From the NCBI GenBank assembly GCA_021783685.1, contig JAJXTQ010000022.1:1-12652 (forward strand): DNA of 12,652 bases, written 5' to 3'. The notes under the pieces are model-generated. The model worked only from the letters and a program-made list of their open reading frames with translations, did not search any database and was not told where the DNA came from. Shown here one piece after another: positions 6,450-12,652 of the stretch (position 1 is its first letter; the number at the start of each line of letters is the position of its first letter). The stretch comes from Pseudomonadota bacterium (GTDB lineage: Bacteria > Pseudomonadota > Gammaproteobacteria > UBA5335). The position numbers were made by a program, and so were the translations under genes.

Positions 6450-7142
6450 TCAGCCTTGGGCGGAAAACCGGTATCCCGCCCCCCGCACCGTCTGCACCAG
6501 ATGCGCCACGCCGTGATTTTCGAGGACCTTGCGCAACCGCCGGATGTGGACGTCGACGGTCCGCTCCTCGACGTACACGCTAGGGCCCCACACCCGGTCG
6601 AGCAGCTGGCTGCGGCTGTAGACCCGGTCCGGATGGCCCATGAAGAAATGCAGCAGGCGAAACTCCGTCGGCCCCAGGCTGACCTTGTCCGGGCCGATCG
6701 CCACGCGGTGGCTGGTCACGTCGAGCCGCATGCCGCCGGCCTCGAGAACCTCTTCCTGCGCCGTGTGGTTGCTGCGCCGCATGACCGCGTGCACCCGCGC
6801 AATGAGTTCGCGCGGCGAGAACGGCTTGGTCACATAGTCATCGGCGCCGACGTTCAGGCCGCGGATCTTGTCGTCCTCCTCGGTACGCGCCGTCAGCATG
6901 ATGATGGGGATCTCGCGGGTCAGACTGTCCTTGCGCAACGTCCGGGCGAACTCGAGACCCGACACGCCGGGCAGCATCCAGTCGAGCAGGATGACCTGAG
7001 GGCGCCCGTCGGCGACCTGGGTGCGCGCCTCGGCCGCATCGGCGGCCTCGAGCACGTCGAAGCCCTCTCGCGCCAGCGAAAAGGCGACCATCTGGCGCAC
7101 CGCCTTTTCATCGTCAACGACCAGAACCGTCTTGTTTTCCAT
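6450..7142 (-). CDS. phoB: Phosphate regulon response regulator PhoB
   Basis: This 230-residue OmpR-type transcription factor binds Pho boxes when phosphorylated by PhoR. Its receiver domain (about 1-120) has the acidic pair D10/D11, the phospho-acceptor D54 in ILLDWMLPG, T84 and K106 in DDYVTKPFSP. The winged-helix domain (about 130-228) has SLGPTEFRLLHFFMGHP, then RTVDVHIRRLRKVLE (recognition helix) and the C-terminal hairpin VQTVRGAGYRFS. These are strong PhoB signatures. Start ATG 7142 gives the usual MENKTVLVVDDE N terminus; the frame is open on the minus strand far upstream (to 8432), but that part is antisense to the PAS gene and is not coding. The ribosome site is weak (GGGG about 9-12 bases upstream). 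The promoter carries its own Pho box (7190-7207). Confidence 0.97.
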   Translation of the reverse strand: MENKTVLVVDDEKAVRQMVAFSLAREGFDVLEAADAAEARTQVADGRPQVILLDWMLPGVSGLEFARTLRKDSLTREIPIIMLTARTEEDDKIRGLNVGADDYVTKPFSPRELIARVHAVMRRSNHTAQEEVLEAGGMRLDVTSHRVAIGPDKVSLGPTEFRLLHFFMGHPDRVYSRSQLLDRVWGPSVYVEERTVDVHIRRLRKVLENHGVAHLVQTVRGAGYRFSAQG

Positions 7143-7173
7143 TGCGCCCGACCCCGTGCGTGAAGGCGGTTGT

Positions 7174-7207
7174 ATTACAGCAACGCGGCATGACACTTCC
7201 GTGACAC
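7174..7207 (-). promoter_or_regulatory. Autoregulatory phoB promoter: Pho box plus -10
   Basis: On the minus strand GTGTCACGGAAGTGTCAT (7207-7190) has two exact TGTCA cores 11 bases apart (13 of 18 consensus positions). Exactly 10 bases later is TGTAAT (7179-7174), five of six bases of TATAAT. This is the spacing of the E. coli phoA promoter. The predicted start near 7167 leaves a leader of about 25 bases to the phoB ATG. Confidence 0.82.
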
Positions 7208-7258
7208 GCTGCACCGCGGGCTCGTCCGGGAGCTGCACGCCCTGCAGCCGTGCTTTGT

Positions 7259-7264
7259 TACAAT
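7259..7264 (+). promoter_or_regulatory. Possible -10 box for the PAS sensor gene
   Basis: TACAAT in TTGTTACAATACC matches five of six bases of TATAAT and lies about 80 bases before the chosen start at 7347. No good -35 is found 16-18 bases upstream, so the promoter is tentative. The PhoB site at 7190-7207 lies about 50 bases upstream, in the orientation that serves phoB. Confidence 0.3.
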
Positions 7265-7346
7265 ACCAAGCTCGAGCATGCAGCACGATCGCCCGGCTGC
7301 ACAGCGGCCACGGATCGGCCACCGACCGTTCGCTGCGAGGCTCCCG

Positions 7347-8852
7347 ATGCGTGTTGCCCCCCCCTCTCGTTCGTCTCGTCCGCGCCTCGCCGCGTGGCTG
7401 GGCGTGCTTGGGCTGCCCCTGCTCTTTGCAGCGTCGAGCCTGGCCTGGCTCACGTTCAGCGACAGCCTGCTGCGCATCGTCGTCCCCGATGCCGAGATGA
7501 TGCCCCTCGTGCGCACGCTCAATCACCTGTTGTTCGTGGCGCTGTCGACCTTGGCATGGTCGGCCTGGGTTCTGCGGGAACGCTCGGCCCATCGGCGCCG
7601 GGATACGCTGACCCGCGCGCTGCTGGAACAGGCGCCGACGCCGCTCGCACTGGCGCAGCGCGGCAGAGTCGTGGGCTGCAACCCGGCGTTTGCGCGGCTG
7701 CTGGGTCTGTCGGACCCCGAGGCGGTCCACGGGGACGCCCTGCTGGCGCACGTGTTTCCCGAGGCGCGTGGGCCGCTGCTCGATCACATCCGCACGCTCG
7801 ATCCGCGCTCCCCCCGCACGGTCCGGCTCGACACCACGGTCACCGATCGACACGGTACGCATCTGGCGTTGGCGTTCCTGCTGCGACGGTTCCGCGCGGG
7901 ACGGGAACCCATGGATGTCATCGCCTGCCTGCCGCCCGAGGCCGCCGACGAAGCGCTGGCGGTTCGGGACGAACCGGGGCTGCAACTGCTCGAACGCATG
8001 CCGCGCCCGGCCTGGATCTGGACGCCCCATGGCCTGTGTCTCTGGCGCAATGCGGCGGCGGGAGAGGAAAACCGGCCCGCCGTGCGTGTCCTGCAGGAGC
8101 GCTACGGCAGCTGGCACGAAGGCAGCCGATTTGCGCCGGCCGCCGCGCGGGATGTGCTGCAGCCGGCCCTGGCCGCCGACACCGGCGCCTGGATCACGGT
8201 TACTGCGGGATCGAAGCCCGCGCCGATACAACTCTGGGTTCTGCCGATCAGCGATCGGCAAGGGCATGTGCAGGCCGTCGCCGCCGTGGTGGATTCCCCG
8301 ACGATACCGGAGGGCGATGCCATGGCCGGGTCGACGATCGTGCGCGGTCTGGAGATCGCGCTGCGGCAAGCGGTGACGGAGCGCTCGCCGGACGGCCTGG
8401 CGCGCGCCCTCCTCACCGCCTTTCAGCAGCACGTCGGGGCCGACCGCTGGGTCGCGCTGCTACAGGTCGATCTTGCACGGCGGCGAGCGTCGTTCTGGAG
8501 CCTGACCGGCCTCGGCGTGCCGGACCACGCCACGGCGACCTTGCCGCCCGACTTGCCGGCGGAGTGCGGGCCTGCGGGCAGAGCCGACATCGCCACGCTC
8601 ACTCATCTGGAATCGCTGCCGCCCATCCTCGCCCAGATGGAACGCGCCGGGATCGACCGCTTCGAACGCATACGCCCCGAACACCCGCTGCCCGGCCACC
8701 TTCAATCGCTCATGATTGCAGGGCCGGCGCAAGGTGCCGCGCCCCTGACACGCAGCTGGGCGAACGTGACGTTCAGTCTCGCCGCGCTCCTGCTGCAGCA
8801 TGCGCCCGAAGCGGCGGACAACCCCGACCGCTCCCGCCAGGCGGAAGGCTGA
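7347..8852 (+). CDS. Membrane-anchored PAS/GAF-type sensory protein without a recognisable output domain
   Basis: The product has 501 residues. Two membrane helices (about 14-38 and 57-76) form a hairpin much like that of PhoR. A PAS-like domain follows at about 88-195 (LLEQAPTPLALAQRGRVVGC, NPAFARLLGLSDPEAV). A second, more divergent PAS-like repeat at about 210-320 opens with LQLLERMPRPAWIWTPHGL and ends with LPISDRQGHVQAVAAVV. The C-terminal part (about 345-490: LARALLTAFQQHVGADRWVA and onward to SLMIAGP) reads like a GAF domain. No H-box, ATPase, GGDEF, EAL, methyl-accepting or helix-turn-helix motif is visible before the stop. The start is ATG 7347, six bases after GAGG; an in-frame ATG at 7278 lacks a ribosome site. 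It is divergent from phoB and convergent with pepN (24-base gap). It may feed a partner kinase such as PhoR; that is inference from position only. Confidence 0.75.
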   Translation: MRVAPPSRSSRPRLAAWLGVLGLPLLFAASSLAWLTFSDSLLRIVVPDAEMMPLVRTLNHLLFVALSTLAWSAWVLRERSAHRRRDTLTRALLEQAPTPLALAQRGRVVGCNPAFARLLGLSDPEAVHGDALLAHVFPEARGPLLDHIRTLDPRSPRTVRLDTTVTDRHGTHLALAFLLRRFRAGREPMDVIACLPPEAADEALAVRDEPGLQLLERMPRPAWIWTPHGLCLWRNAAAGEENRPAVRVLQERYGSWHEGSRFAPAAARDVLQPALAADTGAWITVTAGSKPAPIQLWVLPISDRQGHVQAVAAVVDSPTIPEGDAMAGSTIVRGLEIALRQAVTERSPDGLARALLTAFQQHVGADRWVALLQVDLARRRASFWSLTGLGVPDHATATLPPDLPAECGPAGRADIATLTHLESLPPILAQMERAGIDRFERIRPEHPLPGHLQSLMIAGPAQGAAPLTRSWANVTFSLAALLLQHAPEAADNPDRSRQAEG

Positions 8853-8876
8853 GTCGCCCCCATTGCAACGCCAGGG

Positions 8877-11477
8877 TCAGCCGGGCGTCTCCGACAAGGC
8901 CTTGCCCAGCACTTCCACAAGATCGGGCGGCAGCGCGGGCAGATCGGCGAGCCGCACGAGCTGCGCCCGCATCAGATCCCGGCAAGGCCGCGCCAGATCG
9001 CGCCAACCGGCGAACACGCCAGCCAGTCGCGCTGCCAGTTGCGGGTTCAGCGGGATCAGGGCCGCGATGCGATCCGCCACCCAGGCGTAACCGCTGCCGT
9101 CCGGCGCATGGAAATGCAAGGGGTTGCCCTGAGCGAACGCGCCGACCACGGCCCGGACCTTGTTGGGCTGGGTCAGGCGGAACGCCGGATGCGCCATCAA
9201 CCCGTCCAGGCGGGCCAGTGCCGCGCCCGGACGGGCCTGGGCCTGGATGCGAAACCACTTGTCCAGCACCAGATCATCCCCGGCATGGCGATCGTGGAAT
9301 GCCGCAAGGGCCGCGGCGGCCGGCTCGCCGCCCTGGTCGGTGAGCAGCGCGAGGGCGGCCAGACGCTCGGTCATGGTCTCGGCCGTGTGGAACTGAGCCT
9401 CTGCCCGCGCACCATGCCGCTCGGCCACGCCGTCGGCCATCAGAAAATAAAGGCATCGGTTGCGCAGCGCGCGCGCGGCCGGGTCGGCGCGCCCGGCCAG
9501 GGCCTCGTAGCGGCGGACCCAATCGGCTTCGAGCGCCATCGCCAGCCGGCTGCGCAGTTGCTGGCGCAGGGTTTCCAGCCGGTGCGGATCGGCTGGGGCG
9601 CAGGCGTCGAGCAGGATCTCGAACGGCGGCGGCGTCAACAATTCCGCCGCCAGTGCCGGATCCAGCGCCTGATCGTCGAGTACGCGACCAAACCCGGCGA
9701 TGGCCTCGGGCCCGAGCCCGTCGCCTGCGCCCGCGAGCGCCGGACGCACGGCGTCGATCCAGACCCGTCGCGCGGCCTGCCAGCGGACCACCGCGTCATC
9801 GTCGTGGCGCAGGAGGTGCAGGCGGTCGGCGAGCGTCAGGCCATCGTCGAGCTGCACGGGCGCGGAAAACCCCCGCAGCAACGACGGCACCGGCGGCGCG
9901 ACGACATCCTCGAAGCAAAAGCGGGCGGCGCCCTCGCGCAGCACCAGCACGCGTTCGCGGCCGGCCGCCTGCGCCTCCCCCGTCAGGCGCAGCGGCAAGG
10001 GGGCGCCCGCCGCATCGAGCAGCGCCATGCGCACGGGGATCGGCACCGCCTGCTTTTCGTCCTGCCCCGGTGTCGGCGGCGTCCGCTGGATCAGCTCCAG
10101 CGTATAGGTCTGCTGTGCCGGGTCGTGAACACCTCGCGCAGTCAGATGGGGCGTTCCGGCCTGCCGGTACCAGATGAGAAAACCGGACAGATCCTGCCCG
10201 CCGCCGGCGCCGAGCGCCGCGATGAAATCCTCCACCGTCACGGCCTGGCCGTCATGGCGCTCGAAATAGCAGTCCATGCCGCGACGGAAGCCCGCCGGGC
10301 CCAAGGTGTTGGCCATCATGCGCACCACCTCGGCGCCTTTTTCGTAAACCGTCGCCGTGTAGAAATTGTTGATCTCGAGATAGCTTTCGGGACGCACCGG
10401 ATGGGCCAACGGGCTCGCGTCCTCACGAAACTGTGTTGCGGTCAGGCGCGTGACGTCGCGGATGCGCTGCACCGCCCCGCCGGGCTGGTCGGCGGAAAAA
10501 CACTGATCGCGAAACACCGTCAGCCCTTCCTTCAGGCTGAGCTGGAACCAGTCGCGGCAGGTGATGCGGTTGCCGGTCCAGTTGTGGAAATACTCATGCG
10601 CCACCACCGAGGCGATGTGGTGATAGTCGTCGTCCGTGGCCGTATCGGGCCGGGCCAGCACGAACTGGCTGTTGAAGATGTTGAGCCCCTTGTTTTCCAT
10701 GGCGCCCATGTTGAAATCCGACACCGCCACGATCATGTAACGATCCAGATCGTATTCCCGCCCGTAGTTGTCCTCGTCCCAGCGCATCGCAGCCTTGAGC
10801 GCGTCCAGCGCGTGGCCGCAGCGGTCCTCGAGACCGTGGGCGACATAGCAGGCCAACGCCACCTCGCGCCCCGACGCGGTCTGGAAGCGATCCTCGACAC
10901 AGGCCAGATCGGCGGCGACCACGGCGAACAGATAGGCCGGCTTGGGATAAGGGTCCACCCAACGCGCCCAATGCCGGTCGCCCTCGCGGCCGGTCGCGAC
11001 GCAGTTGCCGTTGGCGAGCAGCACCGGAAAGCGCTGCCGGTCGGCGTGCAGCGTCACCTCGAAGGGCGCGAGCACATCGGGCCGGTCCAGATAGGGCGTG
11101 ATGCGACGAAAGCCCTCGGCCTCGCACTGCGTGAAATAGCCGCCGCCGCAGGGAAACAGCCCCTCCAGACGCGTGTTGCGGTCCGGATCGATGCGCACGC
11201 GGGTGCGGATGCTGGCGGCAGGCCACGGGATCGTGAGCTGCGCGCCGTCGTAGCGATACTCCTGCGGCGCAAGCGTGCGGCCGTCGACCGCGACCTCCAG
11301 CAACTCCATCGCCTCGGCATCCAGCGCCAGCACCGGGTCGGGCGTTTGCCCGGCGCGCGGCGCGACGCTGAGTTCGCCGACCACTTCCACCTGCTCGGCA
11401 AAAGCGATCGTAAGGCGCACGGACCGGATGTCCAGCGGCGGCGGCGTGTAGTCGGCGAGGCGCTTGGGCGTCGACAT
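8877..11477 (-). CDS. pepN: Aminopeptidase N (M1 family zinc metallopeptidase)
   Basis: This 866-residue cytoplasmic enzyme removes N-terminal residues from peptides and works late in protein turnover. The N-terminal beta domain (RLADYTPPPLDIRSVRLTIA) and the TQCEAEGFRRITPYLDRPDV stretch at about 116-135 are typical of the bacterial PepN clade. The substrate-anchoring GAMEN motif is at 258-262, the zinc site HEYFH at 294-298 in HEYFHNWTGNRITCRDWF, the third zinc ligand E317 in LKEGLT, and the catalytic Tyr378 in TATVYEKGAEVVRMM. The C-terminal helical domain is complete. Length is close to E. coli PepN (870), and no key residue is missing. Start ATG 11477 has AAAGG about 10 bases upstream. 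It follows kup by 48 bases on the same strand with no hairpin between, so the two are probably co-transcribed. Confidence 0.97.
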   Translation of the reverse strand: MSTPKRLADYTPPPLDIRSVRLTIAFAEQVEVVGELSVAPRAGQTPDPVLALDAEAMELLEVAVDGRTLAPQEYRYDGAQLTIPWPAASIRTRVRIDPDRNTRLEGLFPCGGGYFTQCEAEGFRRITPYLDRPDVLAPFEVTLHADRQRFPVLLANGNCVATGREGDRHWARWVDPYPKPAYLFAVVAADLACVEDRFQTASGREVALACYVAHGLEDRCGHALDALKAAMRWDEDNYGREYDLDRYMIVAVSDFNMGAMENKGLNIFNSQFVLARPDTATDDDYHHIASVVAHEYFHNWTGNRITCRDWFQLSLKEGLTVFRDQCFSADQPGGAVQRIRDVTRLTATQFREDASPLAHPVRPESYLEINNFYTATVYEKGAEVVRMMANTLGPAGFRRGMDCYFERHDGQAVTVEDFIAALGAGGGQDLSGFLIWYRQAGTPHLTARGVHDPAQQTYTLELIQRTPPTPGQDEKQAVPIPVRMALLDAAGAPLPLRLTGEAQAAGRERVLVLREGAARFCFEDVVAPPVPSLLRGFSAPVQLDDGLTLADRLHLLRHDDDAVVRWQAARRVWIDAVRPALAGAGDGLGPEAIAGFGRVLDDQALDPALAAELLTPPPFEILLDACAPADPHRLETLRQQLRSRLAMALEADWVRRYEALAGRADPAARALRNRCLYFLMADGVAERHGARAEAQFHTAETMTERLAALALLTDQGGEPAAAALAAFHDRHAGDDLVLDKWFRIQAQARPGAALARLDGLMAHPAFRLTQPNKVRAVVGAFAQGNPLHFHAPDGSGYAWVADRIAALIPLNPQLAARLAGVFAGWRDLARPCRDLMRAQLVRLADLPALPPDLVEVLGKALSETPG

Positions 11478-11525
11478 GCGTTTTCATCCTTTGGCGACAG
11501 CGAGGTGCAGGCGAGGTGAGTCGAA

Positions 11526-12652
11526 TCAGGTCGCGCGCGCGCCGGGCGGCTCCGCCGCCACCCAGATGCCGATCTCGACCGCCCGCTCCGGCGGAATCTT
11601 GTAAAAGTCGATGGCCCGCATGCTGTTGCGGAACATGAAGGCATAGATGCGCTCGCGCAGCCGCCGGTACCAGGAGATGTGCCGGTCGATGACCAGCGTT
11701 TCGCGACCGATGAAAAAGGTCGTGTCCGCCAAATCGATGTTCAGCCCGGCACGGCGCGCCTGTGCCAGGGCCGCGGGCAGATCGGGACTCTGCATGAAGC
11801 CGTAGTGGATCAGCAGCCGGTCGAAGCCATGCCCCAGCGGCGTCCACTCGATGCGTTGCGCGGGGGGCACGCGCGGCGTCTCCTCGATCAGCACCGTGAG
11901 CAGGATGACGCGCTCGTGCAGGGCGTGCGTATGGCGCATCAGGTATTGCAGCGATGGCGGCGCGCCCAGGCGCGGCGCCGTGAGAAAGATGGCGGTACCG
12001 GGCAGGCGCACCGGCGGATGGTGGTCGAGCCGGTCGAACAGGGTGTCGAGCGGCTCGGATTCGGCGCGCAGGCGGGTGATGAGGTTGCGCCGGCCCTCGT
12101 CCCAGGTCCGCATGATGAAGAACAGTACGGCCGCCGCAGCCAGCGTCACCCAGCCGCCCTCATGGAGCTTGTGCAGATTGGCGATCAGGAAGGGCAGCTC
12201 GATGAGTATCATCGCGCCGGCCAAGGCGCCCGCGACGACGCCCGACCAGAGCCAGACCCGGCGCATGGTGAAGTACAGCAGACTGGAGGTGATCAGCATG
12301 GTGATGGTGATGGCCACGCCATAGGCCGCCGCCAGATTTCCCGAGGTGCGGAAGGTGACCACCAGTGCCATGCAGGCCAGCATCAAGGCGAAGTTGGCCG
12401 CCGGCGCGTAGATCTGGCCGATCTCGGCCGAGGAGGTCTGTACCAGACGCATGCGTGGCATGACGCCCAACTGGATCGATTGGCGCACCAGCGAGAACAC
12501 CCCCGAGATCAGGGCCTGGGACGCGATCACGGTGGCCAGGGTGGCGAGGGCGACCAGCGGATAGAGCGCCCAGCGTGGCGCCAGCGCGTAAAACGGATTC
12601 TCGATGGCGGTGGGCTCGGCCAGCACCAGCGCCCCCTGGCCCAGATAGTTCA
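11526..12652 (-). CDS. kup: Kup-family potassium uptake protein, 5' end beyond the window
   Basis: The last 374 codons of a Kup/HAK/KT low-affinity K+ (proton symport) transporter are present; the frame runs off the right edge, where NYLGQGALVLAEP is a Kup family signature. Membrane helices follow: LYPLVALATLATVIASQALI, the conserved QSIQLGVMPRMRLVQTS loop, IGQIYAPAANFALMLACMAL, LAAAYGVAITITMLITSSLL, a W-rich helix and GGWVTLAAAAVLFFIMRTW. The hydrophilic C-terminal cytoplasmic domain has RLPGTAIFLTAP, HERVILLTVLIEETPRVP, GRETLVIDRH and ends IDFYKIPPERAVEIGIW, all standard for the family. The stop is TGA at 11526-11528. About 250 N-terminal residues are missing compared with the usual 620-630, consistent with the window edge and not with truncation. 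Confidence 0.96.
   Translation of the reverse strand, partial: NYLGQGALVLAEPTAIENPFYALAPRWALYPLVALATLATVIASQALISGVFSLVRQSIQLGVMPRMRLVQTSSAEIGQIYAPAANFALMLACMALVVTFRTSGNLAAAYGVAITITMLITSSLLYFTMRRVWLWSGVVAGALAGAMILIELPFLIANLHKLHEGGWVTLAAAAVLFFIMRTWDEGRRNLITRLRAESEPLDTLFDRLDHHPPVRLPGTAIFLTAPRLGAPPSLQYLMRHTHALHERVILLTVLIEETPRVPPAQRIEWTPLGHGFDRLLIHYGFMQSPDLPAALAQARRAGLNIDLADTTFFIGRETLVIDRHISWYRRLRERIYAFMFRNSMRAIDFYKIPPERAVEIGIWVAAEPPGARAT

Noticed and set aside
5811..7163. 450-codon plus-strand frame opposite phoB/phoR
   Set aside because: It overlaps two well-conserved regulator genes throughout and shows no family features; shadow frame.
7143..8432. N-terminal extension of phoB on the minus strand
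   Set aside because: The frame stays open but the sequence is antisense to the PAS sensor gene, is Arg/Gln-rich and does not resemble any domain; PhoB starts at 7142.
7250..9343. 697-codon plus-strand frame over the PAS gene and the end of pepN
   Set aside because: Gly/Ala/Arg-rich alternative frame of the PAS gene that continues into antisense pepN; no domain or ribosome site.
9039..11519. 826-codon open frame on the plus strand opposite pepN
   Set aside because: It is antisense to a complete, motif-perfect pepN, has low-complexity Arg/Gln/His-rich sequence with no recognisable domain, and is explained by G+C-rich codon bias in pepN.

Overview
The window is G+C-rich bacterial DNA (roughly mid-60s percent by eye) with densely packed genes. 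The gene content (PhoB/PhoR, a 16-strand-type trimeric porin, PepN, Kup, diheme-type cytochrome b561, lipoprotein with a lipobox) points to a Gram-negative proteobacterium, most likely a gammaproteobacterium, with a betaproteobacterium as the alternative. No rRNA, tRNA, CRISPR array or intact mobile element was seen.

Layout. (1) Bases 1-1340 form a small redox/periplasm block: the last codons of a probable class II cytochrome c at the left edge (+), a convergent cytochrome b561-type membrane protein (-), and a small secreted protein of unknown function (+) followed by a GC-rich hairpin. (2) Bases about 1395-2798 hold a badly decayed IS1182-family transposase, recognisable nearly end to end but split over all three forward frames. 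(3) Bases 2807-7207 are a phosphate-starvation block read on the minus strand: phoB, phoR, a DUF2057/YccT-like lipoprotein and a porin, ending in a strong intrinsic terminator. (4) Bases 7347-8852 (+) encode a membrane-anchored PAS/PAS/GAF-like sensor with no visible output domain, divergent from phoB. (5) Bases 8877-12652 (-) carry pepN and the 3' part of kup, probably co-transcribed.

The main result is regulatory. Upstream of phoB, of the lipoprotein gene and of the porin gene there are PhoB-type direct repeats with exact 11-base phasing. At each site the last repeat ends exactly 10 bases before a -10-like hexamer, the geometry of the E. coli phoA promoter. The porin promoter has four phased repeats (two tandem Pho boxes), as in E. 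coli pstS. The simplest reading is an autoregulated PhoBR system sitting next to its own local targets: an outer-membrane porin and an envelope lipoprotein switched on at low phosphate. The boxes and their spacing are seen in the sequence; the regulation itself is inferred.
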